A model generated the notes under the pieces. It was not told the origin of the DNA, did not search any database, and was given only the letters and a program-made list of their open reading frames with translations. The translations under genes and the position numbers were made by a program. Source: Neorhizobium huautlense (GTDB lineage Bacteria > Pseudomonadota > Alphaproteobacteria > Rhizobiales > Rhizobiaceae). Taken from it: a DNA stretch of 64,000 bases. Location: assembly GCF_002968575.1 (NCBI RefSeq), contig NZ_PVBM01000007.1, forward strand, positions 179,107-243,106, in the 5' to 3' direction. Positions 28,931-37,726 of the stretch are shown here, piece by piece (the first letter of the stretch is position 1; each line of letters opens with the position of its first letter).

Positions 28931-29941
28931 ATGGACAAGACGCATCTCGTCGACGAGATCACCGGCCACCGCCGCATGCGGCGCAACCGCAAGGCCGACT
29001 GGATGCGCAGGCTGGTTCAGGAAAACCGGCTGACGGTCGACGATTTGATCTGGCCGATCTTCATCGTCCCCGGCAGCGGCATTGTCGATCCGATCGCCGC
29101 CATGCCGGGCGTCAGCCGCATGAGCATCGACAAGGCGGTCGAAGCGGTGAAAGAGGCCTCCGATCTCGGCATTCCCGCGATTGCCACCTTCCCGGATATC
29201 GAGATGGAGTTGCGCGACGAAACCGGCTCCAACAGCCTCGTCGCCAACAACCTGATCAACCAGACGACTGCGGCCATCAAAAAAGCCGTTCCGAATATCG
29301 GCGTCATCACGGACGTTGCGCTGGACCCCTTCACCAGCCATGGCCACGACGGCATCCTGCGCGACGGCGTCATCGTCAACGACGAGACGGTCGACCAGAT
29401 CGTCAGGGCGGCGGTTATGCAGGCGGATGCCGGTGCCGACATCATTGCGCCGTCGGAAATGATGGACGGCCGCGTTGGCGCAATCCGCCGCGGGCTTGAT
29501 GCCGCCGGCCACCAGAATGTCGGCATCATGTCCTATGCGACAAAATTCTCCTCCGGTTTCTACGGACCCTATCGCGAGGCGATCAACACCAGTGGGCTCC
29601 TGAAGGGCGACAAGAACAGCTACTACATCTCGCCTGCCAACGGCACCGAGGCGGTTCGCGACGCAGCCCTTGACGTGGAGGAAGGCGCCGACATGCTGAT
29701 GGTGAAACCCGGCCTGGCCTATCTCGACGTCTGCTGGCGCATCAAGGAAGCCTTTGGCCTTCCGACCTTCGCCTATCAGGTTTCCGGCGAATACACGCAG
29801 ATCAAGGCAGCCGCGATGAACGGCTGGATCGACGGCGAGCGGATCATGATGGAGACGCTGCTCTGTTTCAAACGCGCCGGCTGCGACGGCATCCTCACCT
29901 ATTTCGCCATGGACGTCGCAAAGAAACTGGCGAAGGGGTGA
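28931..29941 (+). CDS. hemB: Delta-aminolevulinic acid dehydratase (porphobilinogen synthase)
   Basis: Condenses two ALA molecules to porphobilinogen in haem synthesis. 336 residues. The active-site Lys pair is seen in MSYATKFSSGFYGPYREA and MLMVKPGLAYLDVC. The metal site reads VALDPFTSHGHDGIL, with Asp/Ala in place of the Cys residues of zinc enzymes, the Mg2+-dependent type known from Bradyrhizobium and Pseudomonas. ATG 28931 is chosen over upstream in-frame codons because it matches the family start and length. Confidence 0.96.
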   Translation: MDKTHLVDEITGHRRMRRNRKADWMRRLVQENRLTVDDLIWPIFIVPGSGIVDPIAAMPGVSRMSIDKAVEAVKEASDLGIPAIATFPDIEMELRDETGSNSLVANNLINQTTAAIKKAVPNIGVITDVALDPFTSHGHDGILRDGVIVNDETVDQIVRAAVMQADAGADIIAPSEMMDGRVGAIRRGLDAAGHQNVGIMSYATKFSSGFYGPYREAINTSGLLKGDKNSYYISPANGTEAVRDAALDVEEGADMLMVKPGLAYLDVCWRIKEAFGLPTFAYQVSGEYTQIKAAAMNGWIDGERIMMETLLCFKRAGCDGILTYFAMDVAKKLAKG

Positions 29942-30002
29942 GCCTTGTGGCGGCCGATCGAGCGCCCCATATTCATTCCTGACAAACAGGAGCCCGACAC
30001 CC

Positions 30003-30461
30003 ATGAGCCTCGATCCGAACCCGACCTATGCCGCACCGGATGACTGGCGCGCCTATAGCGGTGTGCTCTCCCGCCGGGTCTTTGCCTTTATCATCGACTA
30101 TCTCATCGTGCTGCTGCTCTGCATCCCGGCCGCGGTTGTCGTTTTCTTCCTCGGGATCATCACGCTCGGCCTCGGCTTCATGCTCTACCCGGCCCTCTTC
30201 GTGATCGTGGCGCTGCTCTATTTCGGCCTGACGCTCGGCGGGCCCAGCCAGGCCTCGCCCGGCATGCGTGCGATGGGCCTTGCCATGACCCGCCTCGACG
30301 GACGACGGATCGACTTCCTGACGGCGGTTGCTCACACCGTAATCTTCTGGATCATCAATTCGGTGCTGACGCCGCTGATTCTCCTGGCGGGCCTCTTCAT
30401 CGAACGCTCACGCCTCGTTCACGACCTGCTGCTCGGCACCGTCGTCATCCGAACGGCTTAA
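30003..30461 (+). CDS. RDD family membrane protein
   Basis: A 152-residue membrane protein with about three hydrophobic segments. The namesake residues are visible: Arg in SRRVFAFIIDYL with Asp in helix 1, and Asp in RSRLVHDLLLGTVVI near the end. It begins 61 bp after hemB on the same strand, so may be cotranscribed. RDD proteins are associated with ion or solute exchange in a few species; no role is known here. Confidence 0.9.
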   Translation: MSLDPNPTYAAPDDWRAYSGVLSRRVFAFIIDYLIVLLLCIPAAVVVFFLGIITLGLGFMLYPALFVIVALLYFGLTLGGPSQASPGMRAMGLAMTRLDGRRIDFLTAVAHTVIFWIINSVLTPLILLAGLFIERSRLVHDLLLGTVVIRTA

Positions 30462-30516
30462 ACATCGGTCAATGGCGAAAAGTTTATCAACCGGGTTATG
30501 CTGCGGGAGGCGGCAT

Positions 30517-30564
30517 ATGGTTGACGTTTTACTTTTATGCGCCATGCTATGACATTTACGTCAA
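30517..30564 (+). promoter_or_regulatory. bpt promoter region with inverted repeat and a Leu-rich 11-codon frame
   Basis: A promoter candidate TTGACG (30521-30526) with TGCTAT (30545-30550) at 18-base spacing precedes bpt. It is framed by an inverted repeat TTGACGT (30521-30527) / ACGTCAA (30558-30564). The same DNA reads as an 11-codon frame, 30517-30552, with SD GGGAGG, encoding MVDVLLLCAML; Leu codons include rare TTA, TTA and CTA. Promoter and leader readings are alternatives. Confidence 0.4.
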
Positions 30565-30588
30565 TAAAGACGGGACAACCGCGACTCG

Positions 30589-31350
30589 ATGAACACCCAG
30601 GCGACGCCCTCACCGCAGTTTTATCTGACGGCTCCGGCAGTTTGTCCGTATCTACCGGGTGAAATGGAGCGCAAGGTCTTCACGCACCTGGTGGGCCCGC
30701 GGGCGGCGGAGATGAACGATCTTCTGACGCAAGGCGGCTTCCGACGATCGCAGAACATCGCCTACCGTCCCGCCTGCGAATCCTGCCGCGCCTGCATTTC
30801 CGTCCGCATCCTCGCCAACGACTTCGAGCCGAACCGCTCGATGCGGCGGGTGCTTGCCACGAACAACGACCTCGTCTCGACCGTCTATCCGGCTCAGCCC
30901 TCCACGGAACAGTTTTCGCTCTTTCGCCGCTATCTGGACGACCGGCATCAGCGGGGCGGCATGTCCGACATGTCCGCGCTCGACTATGCGATCATGGTCG
31001 AAGACACGCATGTGAACACGCGCATCATCGAATACCGCAAACGCGAGCCTGGCTCCGGCATCAGCGAGCAGCCGAAGGGCGAGTTGATGGCGGTGGCGCT
31101 CACCGACATGATGAGCGACGGGCTGTCGATGGTCTATTCGTTCTTCAATCCCGAGCACGAAAAACGCTCGCTCGGAACCTTCATGATCCTCGACCACATC
31201 GAGCGCACGCGGTCGCTCGGGCTTCCCCATGTCTATCTCGGATACTGGGTCAAAGGCTCCGCGAAAATGGGCTACAAGACCCGCTTTCAGCCGCAGGAGC
31301 ATCTCACCCCAAGGGGCTGGGAGATTTTCGATTCCTCGACCGAGACCTGA
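30589..31350 (+). CDS. bpt: Aspartate/glutamate leucyltransferase (Bpt)
   Basis: Attaches leucine from Leu-tRNA to proteins with N-terminal Asp or Glu, marking them for ClpS/ClpAP degradation (N-degron pathway). 253 residues with the ATE/Bpt N-terminal motif [20 protein letters not shown] (paired Cys), [15 protein letters not shown] [12 protein letters not shown], and the C-terminal [19 protein letters not shown]. Eukaryotic-type ATE1 relatives transfer arginine; the bacterial branch transfers leucine. Confidence 0.94.
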   Translation: MNTQATPSPQFYLTAPAVCPYLPGEMERKVFTHLVGPRAAEMNDLLTQGGFRRSQNIAYRPACESCRACISVRILANDFEPNRSMRRVLATNNDLVSTVYPAQPSTEQFSLFRRYLDDRHQRGGMSDMSALDYAIMVEDTHVNTRIIEYRKREPGSGISEQPKGELMAVALTDMMSDGLSMVYSFFNPEHEKRSLGTFMILDHIERTRSLGLPHVYLGYWVKGSAKMGYKTRFQPQEHLTPRGWEIFDSSTET

Positions 31351-31382
31351 ATTAGGTCAGTTGGGAGACCAGCGAACATTGA

Positions 31383-31411
31383 TTGTCCGCGAGCTTGCGG
31401 CATGTTATAAC
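31383..31411 (+). promoter_or_regulatory. Promoter of the abrB-doc toxin-antitoxin operon with internal palindrome
   Basis: TTGTCC (31383-31388) and TATAAC (31406-31411) are 17 bases apart, a good sigma-70 type match, 28 bp before the antitoxin ATG. Between them lies CCGCGAGCTTGCGG (31387-31400), palindromic except for one pair; it is a candidate site for autorepression by the AbrB-like antitoxin. The regulation is inferred. Confidence 0.55.
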
Positions 31412-31439
31412 GCCGTTCCAACAAGCAGGAATTCGAGCC

Positions 31440-31661
31440 ATGAACGTGACTATCCGCAGAATAGGAAATTCCGAGGGTATCATCATTCCCAAGGAGGTTC
31501 TGGATCGTATGGGACTGAAGACCGGAGACAGCCTGGAAGTTCGGGAAAACGGCGCCAACATCGAACTCGTTCCAGAGCATGCTGATCTATCTGAGCAATT
31601 GAAGGCCGCTAGGCTTGGCATGCAGAAATATCGCGTCGCCTTGAAAGAACTTGCCAAGTGA
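31440..31661 (+). CDS. AbrB/MazE-type antitoxin
   Basis: A 73-residue swapped-hairpin DNA-binding protein: VTIRRIGNSEGIIIPKEVLD followed by RMGLKTGDSLEVRENGANIE, the SpoVT/AbrB fold, and a charged C-terminal tail (about residues 47-73) that presumably wraps the toxin. It starts after AGGAA and its stop TGA overlaps the GTG start of doc, the usual coupling of type II antitoxin and toxin. Antitoxin of the downstream Doc is inferred from the order. Confidence 0.88.
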   Translation: MNVTIRRIGNSEGIIIPKEVLDRMGLKTGDSLEVRENGANIELVPEHADLSEQLKAARLGMQKYRVALKELAK

Positions 31662-32047
31662 AAGCCGTCAAATGGCTTTCGCGGCAGGCCATTGAAACAA
31701 TCCATCAGGAACAACTGGCGGAGCATGGCGGCCTGCCCGGACTCAAGGACGAGAACGCCGTGGAAGCGGCACTTGCCCGGCCCCTTCACAAACACGCTTA
31801 TGGAGAAGACGACCTCTTTCTCCTAGGGGCGTCGTATCTTTACGGTTTCGCCCGCAGCCATCCGTTCTCCGACGGCAACAAGAGAACCGCCTATCTGGCC
31901 GCCTTTACCTTCTTGCTCATCAACGGTTACCTCATCGAAGCAAGTCAGGCCGATGTTATCGAGTTCGTCCTCGTCGTGGCAGCCGGCGAGATCGACGAGG
32001 AAGGTGCGACGCGTTTTCTGCGCGATCACACCGTTCCCTATCCCTGA
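31658..32047 (+). CDS. doc: Death-on-curing (Doc/Fic) family toxin
   Basis: Toxin of 129 residues with the Fic core HPFSDGNKRT (His68 to Arg76); Doc of phage P1 phosphorylates EF-Tu and blocks translation (established for P1). GTG start overlaps the antitoxin stop. Upstream helices (EDDLFLLGASYLYGFARS) match Doc. Its TGA directly abuts the stop of parC, which runs the other way, with no visible terminator between them. Confidence 0.9.
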   Translation: MKAVKWLSRQAIETIHQEQLAEHGGLPGLKDENAVEAALARPLHKHAYGEDDLFLLGASYLYGFARSHPFSDGNKRTAYLAAFTFLLINGYLIEASQADVIEFVLVVAAGEIDEEGATRFLRDHTVPYP

Positions 32048-34300
32048 TTACCCCGCAAATTTGCCGCTTCTCGGAAAGCCCTTCGGCACGGCGCGGCCCG
32101 CGGTGGCGCGATCGCCCATCCATTCCAGGAGCTCTTCCTTGTTGCGGGTAAACGAGCGGCCGGCGCTGTCTTCCCAGGAAAGACCTTCCGCCATTGCAAA
32201 ACATTTGATGTCGGAAATGCCGCCGTCCTTGTAGCGCTGCAGTCGCACGCCCTTGCCGCGGGTCATCTCCGGCAGCTGGGCAAGCGGGAAGACCAGCATC
32301 TTGCGGTTTTCGCCGACGACAGCGACGTGGTCTCCGGAAACCGGCACGGCCAGCTTCGCCTCGTCCGGCATGGCGACGTTCATGATCTGCTTGCCCTTGC
32401 GGGTATTGGCGATCATCTCGCTTTCCGCCACCACGAAGCCGTTGCCGGCGGTCGAAGCCAGGATCAGCTTGCGCGATGGATCATGCACGAAGGCGGTCAG
32501 GATGTCCTGGTCATTCTCCATATCGACCATGATGCGGACCGGTTCGCCATGGCCGCGTCCGCCGGGCAGCTTGTCGGCACCGAGCGTATAGGCCTTTCCG
32601 CCTGTCGTGACGAGCAGAAGCTTGTCAGTCGTCTGCGCCGGGAAGGCGAGCTTCGGCCCGTCTCCTTCCTTGAAGGTCAAGCTCGACGTATCCGACATAT
32701 GCCCCTTCAATGCGCGGATCCAACCCTTTTGGGAGACGACGACGGTGACCGGCTCTTTCTCGATCATCGCCTGCTGGATCGCGTCGACATCGGCTTCCGG
32801 CGCCTCAGCGAACTGGGTGCGGCGGCGGCCGAGCTCGGTCGCCTTGGCATATTTCTTCTTTACCTCCTGGATTTCCCAGGCCACGGTCTGCCACTGCTTG
32901 TCATCTGAGGCGAGCAGAGCCTCGATGTCTGCCTTCTCCTTGGAGAGGTTGTCGTGTTCGGTCCGGATCTCGAACTCTTCGAGCTTGCGCAAGGCGCGCA
33001 GCCGCATATTGAGGATCGCCTCGACCTGCACGTCGCTGAGCGACCAGCGGGCCATCATCACCGGCTTCGGATCGTCCTCCTCCCGGATGATGCGGATCAC
33101 CTCGTCGATATTGAGATAGGCGACCAGCAGGCCGCCGAGAATTTCCAAGCGCCGATCGATTGCCGCCAGCCGGAAGCGGGAACGGCGGACCAGCACGTCC
33201 TTGCGATGGGCTAGCCATTCGGTCAGCACTTCGTTGAGCGCCATGACCTTCGGCACTCGGCCCATGGAAAGCACGTTCATGTTGAGCGGGAAACGATTCT
33301 CCAGCTCAGTCAGCCTGAAGAGCGATTCCATAAGCAACGTTGCGTCGACCGTCCGGCTCTTCGGCACCAGCACGATCCGGACGTCTTCCGCCGATTCATC
33401 GCGAACGTCCTCGAGCAGCGGCAGCTTGCGGGCGATCAGCAGCTCGGCGATCTTTTCGATCAGCCGCGACTTCTGCACCTGGAACGGAATTTCGGTAACG
33501 ATGATCTGGTATCCGCCGCGGCCGAGATCCTCCGTCTCCCATTTGGCGCGCACGCGGAAACCACCGCGACCGGTCTTGTATGCCTCGATGATCGACTCAC
33601 AGCTGTCGATGATGATGCCGCCCGTCGGCAGATCCGGGCCGGGTACAAACTCGACGAGCTTCTCGACCGTGGCGTCGGGATGCTTGATCAGATGCAAAGC
33701 CGCATCGCAGAGCTCATGGGCGTTGTGCGGCGGGATCGACGTCGCCATACCGACGGCGATCCCCGACGTGCCGTTCGCCAGAAGATTGGGAAAAGCACCC
33801 GGCAGGACAACCGGTTCGTCATCTTCCTCGTTGTAGGTCGGCCGGAAATCGACAGCGTCCTGCTCGATACCCTCGAGCAGCAAGGCCGCCACATCGGTCA
33901 TTCGAGCTTCGGTATATCGATAGGCGGCGGCGTTATCGCCATCGATATTGCCGAAATTGCCCTGTCCGTCGACCAGCGGGTAACGCTGGGAGAAATCCTG
34001 GGCAAGGCGCACGAGCGCGTCATAGACCGACTGGTCGCCGTGCGGGTGGAACTTACCGATGACGTCGCCGACGATACGCGCGCATTTCTTGAAAGCGGAG
34101 TTCGGTCGGATGCCCATCTCGCTCATGGCGTGGATGATGCGCCGGTGCACCGGCTTCAACCCGTCGCGCACGTCCGGCAGGGCGCGATGCATGATGGTGG
34201 AAAGCGCATAGGCGAGATAACGCTCTTCGAGCGCTGCCTTGAGGTCCACCGGAAGAATGTGGTCGCCGCCGTCACCGGGCGGATTTACTATTTGTCCCAT
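32048..34300 (-). CDS. parC: DNA topoisomerase IV subunit A
   Basis: Decatenates replicated chromosomes with ParE. 750 residues: N-terminal region [20 protein letters not shown], the [13 protein letters not shown] quinolone-determining zone, catalytic Tyr in [13 protein letters not shown], and a C-terminal beta-pinwheel. It lacks the QRRGGKG GyrA-box, which separates ParC from GyrA. Minus strand, facing doc. Start ATG 34300 gives the expected N-terminus. Confidence 0.96.
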   Translation of the reverse strand: MGQIVNPPGDGGDHILPVDLKAALEERYLAYALSTIMHRALPDVRDGLKPVHRRIIHAMSEMGIRPNSAFKKCARIVGDVIGKFHPHGDQSVYDALVRLAQDFSQRYPLVDGQGNFGNIDGDNAAAYRYTEARMTDVAALLLEGIEQDAVDFRPTYNEEDDEPVVLPGAFPNLLANGTSGIAVGMATSIPPHNAHELCDAALHLIKHPDATVEKLVEFVPGPDLPTGGIIIDSCESIIEAYKTGRGGFRVRAKWETEDLGRGGYQIIVTEIPFQVQKSRLIEKIAELLIARKLPLLEDVRDESAEDVRIVLVPKSRTVDATLLMESLFRLTELENRFPLNMNVLSMGRVPKVMALNEVLTEWLAHRKDVLVRRSRFRLAAIDRRLEILGGLLVAYLNIDEVIRIIREEDDPKPVMMARWSLSDVQVEAILNMRLRALRKLEEFEIRTEHDNLSKEKADIEALLASDDKQWQTVAWEIQEVKKKYAKATELGRRRTQFAEAPEADVDAIQQAMIEKEPVTVVVSQKGWIRALKGHMSDTSSLTFKEGDGPKLAFPAQTTDKLLLVTTGGKAYTLGADKLPGGRGHGEPVRIMVDMENDQDILTAFVHDPSRKLILASTAGNGFVVAESEMIANTRKGKQIMNVAMPDEAKLAVPVSGDHVAVVGENRKMLVFPLAQLPEMTRGKGVRLQRYKDGGISDIKCFAMAEGLSWEDSAGRSFTRNKEELLEWMGDRATAGRAVPKGFPRSGKFAG

Positions 34301-34531
34301 TCCCCTTGACTAGCGGAAAGCCTGATTCACGGCAAGAATCACCGGCAAAGCGCCTGTGGAGAACAGCCGTCGGAAGCAGCTTTATCTTTTGTTTACCCTC
34401 CCGGGGAAGCCGCAATTTTGCCCAGAGGAATGTGGAACAAAGCAATGGACCTTTTAATGCCGTCGCCTATAACTGCCGCCCTCAACTTCGACATCCGCAA
34501 ATTGCGGGCGCCCTGCCCCAGGAGGAATATT

Positions 34532-35725
34532 ATGAAATACTACAACAAAGCCCGGCTTCTTCTCGCTGGAGCAGCCTTCGTGTCTTTCTCCGGGCAGGCT
34601 CTCGCCCTAGATGGCAACGATGTTGTGGCTAAGATTAACAACGCCCTCTCTGTCCAAGGCGGTACGGGCCTTTCCGCGGAAAAGGTCGTGACAACCGGTT
34701 CAGACGTCACGCTGACCAATGCCAAATTTACGGTGGCCGCCGCCAAGGAAAGCGGTTTTCCGCTAGGCACCATCGTCCTAAAGGGGGTGGAGGAAGACAA
34801 CGGCAGCTATCTCGTGGAGACGGTGACTTTCGACGATGTCGACATCGCGCAGGACGGTCTCGGCTTCAAGGCGTCTGGCTTGTCGATCAGCGGCCTTTCG
34901 GTTCCGGCGGATCCGACCGGTAACACGATCGACGCCGTGCTGCTCTACAATGAGGCTCACGTCGGAGCGACGACGGTGACGTTCGATGGAAAGCAAGCCT
35001 TTTCGGTCGGTGAAATGGTCATGACTTCCGAGGTTGCGGACGACGACTCCGCGGTCAATTTTGACCTTAAGGTCAAGGACATCAAGGGTGACCTGAGCCT
35101 GGTCGAGGACGCCAAGGCGAAGGACGCGCTCCAGCAGCTCGGCATAAAGGCGCTCGATGGCAGCATCAGCATGGTGGGCAGCTGGGAACTTGAACCGGGC
35201 ACTCTTGAACTCGAGGAGTATGCGTTCGAATTCGCCAATGTCGGCCGCCTGAATCTTGCCATGAGCTTCTCCGGCTATACGCTGGATTTCATCAAATCCT
35301 TGAACGAAACGACAAAGGCCATGGAAGCGAACGCCAACAAGGAAGAAGCCCAGCAGGCGGCCGGCCTTGCCATGCTCGGTCTCATGCAGCGGTTGACTTT
35401 CAACAGCATGGAAGTCCGTTTCGAAGACGCGGGTATTACCAAGCGCGCGCTCGACTACGCGGGCAAGCAACAGGGCACGACGGGCGAGCAGATGGCGCAG
35501 ATGCTCAAGGGCATGACGCCGCTCATGCTCGCGCAATACAACGTCCCGGAATTGCAGAACATGCTGAGCGCTGCCGTCAATACCTATCTCGACAAGCCCA
35601 GCAGCTTCACCGTCACCGCCGAGCCGGCGGAGGGCGTGCCTTTCCCGATGATCATGGGCGCCGCCATGGGCGCGCCGAACACCTTGCCGCAGGTGCTTGG
35701 CGTCAAGGTCACGGCGAACGACTGA
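34532..35725 (+). CDS. Exported protein of unknown function (397 aa)
   Basis: Sec signal peptide of about 25 residues ending GQALA-LDG. The mature protein of about 370 residues is Ala/Val/Asp-rich, with repeated beta-strand-like segments such as VTFDDVDIAQDGLGFKASGL and FNSMEVRFEDAGITKRALDY, and no Cys. It has the look of a periplasmic or surface beta-rich protein; rhizobial homologues are known only as hypothetical. ATG 34532 follows GGAGGAATATT; earlier in-frame codons are unlikely. It forms a single-gene unit with its own terminator. Confidence 0.75.
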   Translation: MKYYNKARLLLAGAAFVSFSGQALALDGNDVVAKINNALSVQGGTGLSAEKVVTTGSDVTLTNAKFTVAAAKESGFPLGTIVLKGVEEDNGSYLVETVTFDDVDIAQDGLGFKASGLSISGLSVPADPTGNTIDAVLLYNEAHVGATTVTFDGKQAFSVGEMVMTSEVADDDSAVNFDLKVKDIKGDLSLVEDAKAKDALQQLGIKALDGSISMVGSWELEPGTLELEEYAFEFANVGRLNLAMSFSGYTLDFIKSLNETTKAMEANANKEEAQQAAGLAMLGLMQRLTFNSMEVRFEDAGITKRALDYAGKQQGTTGEQMAQMLKGMTPLMLAQYNVPELQNMLSAAVNTYLDKPSSFTVTAEPAEGVPFPMIMGAAMGAPNTLPQVLGVKVTAND

Positions 35726-35744
35726 TATTCGCAAACAGCAAAAA

Positions 35745-35766
35745 ACCCGGCGACCGCTCGCCGGGT
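35745..35766 (+). terminator. Terminator after the 397-aa exported protein gene
   Basis: Nine-bp stem ACCCGGCGA / TCGCCGGGT with loop CCGC, preceded by A5 and followed by GTTCC. It could serve the minus-strand DUF1236 gene as well (T5 on that strand). Confidence 0.8.
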
Positions 35767-35797
35767 GTTCCGTTAAAGGATATCTCTGATCTGAAAC

Positions 35798-36118
35798 TCA
35801 TTCCAGAACCTGGATCACGGTCCGGGTCTGCGGGTTGACGATAACGCGGCGCTCGTTGACGACCGTGTAGGCATAGTCGGAATGACCTTCGACGGTGTGA
35901 ACCTCGACGGTTTCCGGCAAGGGTGTGCCGACGGCGATCGTGCCTTCATAGGCCACCGAAGGAACGCTCTGCTCCATGACATAGGTGCGGACTTCGCCCG
36001 GCAGGACGACCGTGGAGTTGGTTGTCACCGGATCCTGGGTGATAACCGTCGTCTGGGCGTAGGCGGCACCCGAAAGGCCAATCAAAGCCGCGGAGGCAGC
36101 CAGCAAAATCTTGCGCAT
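35798..36118 (-). CDS. DUF1236 domain exported protein
   Basis: A 106-residue exported protein: Sec signal peptide (21 residues, ending AAYA-QTT), then a DUF1236 domain with TVVLPGEVRTYVMEQSVPSV, VGTPLPETVEVHTVEG and VNERRVIVNPQTRTVIQVLE. The family is common in Rhizobiales, predicted periplasmic and of unknown role. It lies between a shared terminator and the divergent P450 gene. Confidence 0.88.
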   Translation of the reverse strand: MRKILLAASAALIGLSGAAYAQTTVITQDPVTTNSTVVLPGEVRTYVMEQSVPSVAYEGTIAVGTPLPETVEVHTVEGHSDYAYTVVNERRVIVNPQTRTVIQVLE

Positions 36119-36304
36119 GTTCTTTTCTCCCTGTTCTCTTGCTGCCCTAACAACACAAGCACCGTGAGATGGTTCCGCAATCTTCCATCACGTCAGATGA
36201 ATACCCGTCTGATGCCTTGACCCGGAATGAGGTGCAGGCGAAAACCGCTACGGCGGCGCTGCGGGATATCCGTGACCGTCGATTTGACGAAAGGCCCCTA
36301 ACTG

Positions 36305-37717
36305 ATGCTGTCGTGGCTTGCTGCGGAAACCCGGACGATCGAGACGCTCAACACGCCCCAAAAGCGGCTGGAGCCGGCGCGAGCCTCCTATTACAACGGC
36401 CAGCCCGGCAATCAATTGCAGCGGCTCCTAACTGCCCGGCGTGATTTCCTGTCGATCTGGCGGCAGAACGACTATTCCGAGCGGAATTCCGAGATCAAGC
36501 TTCTCGGGCGCCAGGTCATGGTGGTGAACTCCCCCGAAGCGATCAAGTACGTGGTCGCGACACGTCACGAAAACTTTGAGCGCAAATCCCCGCAGATGCG
36601 CCGCGCGCTGGAATATCTCCTGGGCGACGGCCTGTTCATCTCGGATGGCGAGACCTGGAAGCAGCGACGCCCGCTCGTCTCGGACATCGTCCACAAACAT
36701 CGCGTTCCTGCCTTCGGCGCGATCATGACCGATACTTCGCTCGAACTTGTCGAGCGCTGGAACGCCCTTGGCGACGGCGCCACGGTCAACGTCCTCTACG
36801 AAATGGCCGGGCTGACCGCCGAAATCATTTCCCGCAGCGTGTTCGGGAACGATCTGGGCCAGGAAAGCGCCGACATGGTGACCGAAGGCTTCACCAGGTA
36901 CCAGGCACTGATCGATTCCATCAATATCGGCTATTTCCTCGGTTTCGATGAAGGCCTGCCGCAGCTTCGCACACCGTCGCTCCGCCGCTCGGTCAAGCGC
37001 ATCCACCGCATCATCGACCGCGTGATCGAGGATCATCTGGCCGGCAAGGGCGACGACAATTCCATGGTGGAATTGCTGATCCGCCGGCAGAAGCGCAATC
37101 CGGAACTCAACCTCGATGTCGTCGCACTGCGCAACGAAGCGGCGACCATCTTCATGGCCGGTCACGAGACGACGGCTGCGACCCTGACCTGGGCATGGTA
37201 TCTGCTCTCCAAAGCGCCCTGGGTGGAGGAAGCGGTGCATGCCGAGATCCAAGAGGTCTGCGGCAGCAACGTGCCGACGGTCGAAGACGTGCCGAAGCTG
37301 AAATGGTGCACGGCGGTCATCGAAGAGACGCTGCGGCTCTATCCGCCGGTCCCGATCCTCGCGCGGCAGGCCAAACAGGCCGATCGCGTCGGCGATATCG
37401 ACGTGAAGCCGGCTGCACTGGTCATGATCGTGCCGTGGCTTTTGCACCGGACACCCTCGCTTTTTGAAGATCCTCACCTCTTCAAGCCGGAGCGCTTTAT
37501 CGAAAGACGCCCGGTGCCCTATAGCTACATTCCATTTGCCAGCGGCCCGCGCATATGCCCGGGCCTTCAGTTCGGCCTGACGGAGGCGATCCTCTGCCTC
37601 GCGGTCCTGGCGCAGAGGTTCCGCCTGCGGGTGCCGGAAGACCACCAGGTGGAGCCGGTCTGCCGCCTGACGCTACGGCCGCGCGGGGGGCTGCCCGTAA
37701 CCCTGCATCGGCGGTAG
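36305..37717 (+). CDS. Cytochrome P450
   Basis: Haem monooxygenase of 470 residues, no membrane anchor. Signatures: I-helix AGHETTAATL, K-helix ETLRLYPP, and haem-binding FASGPRICPG, Cys418 being the iron ligand. Overall it resembles CYP102/CYP4-like fatty acid or lipid hydroxylases more than the classical CYP101 types, but the substrate cannot be called. It is followed after 9 bp by an LpxL-like acyltransferase gene, suggesting a lipid substrate (inference). No ferredoxin or reductase gene is adjacent. Confidence 0.93.
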   Translation: MLSWLAAETRTIETLNTPQKRLEPARASYYNGQPGNQLQRLLTARRDFLSIWRQNDYSERNSEIKLLGRQVMVVNSPEAIKYVVATRHENFERKSPQMRRALEYLLGDGLFISDGETWKQRRPLVSDIVHKHRVPAFGAIMTDTSLELVERWNALGDGATVNVLYEMAGLTAEIISRSVFGNDLGQESADMVTEGFTRYQALIDSINIGYFLGFDEGLPQLRTPSLRRSVKRIHRIIDRVIEDHLAGKGDDNSMVELLIRRQKRNPELNLDVVALRNEAATIFMAGHETTAATLTWAWYLLSKAPWVEEAVHAEIQEVCGSNVPTVEDVPKLKWCTAVIEETLRLYPPVPILARQAKQADRVGDIDVKPAALVMIVPWLLHRTPSLFEDPHLFKPERFIERRPVPYSYIPFASGPRICPGLQFGLTEAILCLAVLAQRFRLRVPEDHQVEPVCRLTLRPRGGLPVTLHRR

Positions 37718-37726
37718 GGCGAACTG

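Noticed and set aside
36185..36215. Repeated CGTCAGATG / CGTCTGATG before the P450 gene as an operator.
   Set aside because: The arms are imperfect and close together; there is no supporting context or regulator gene nearby.
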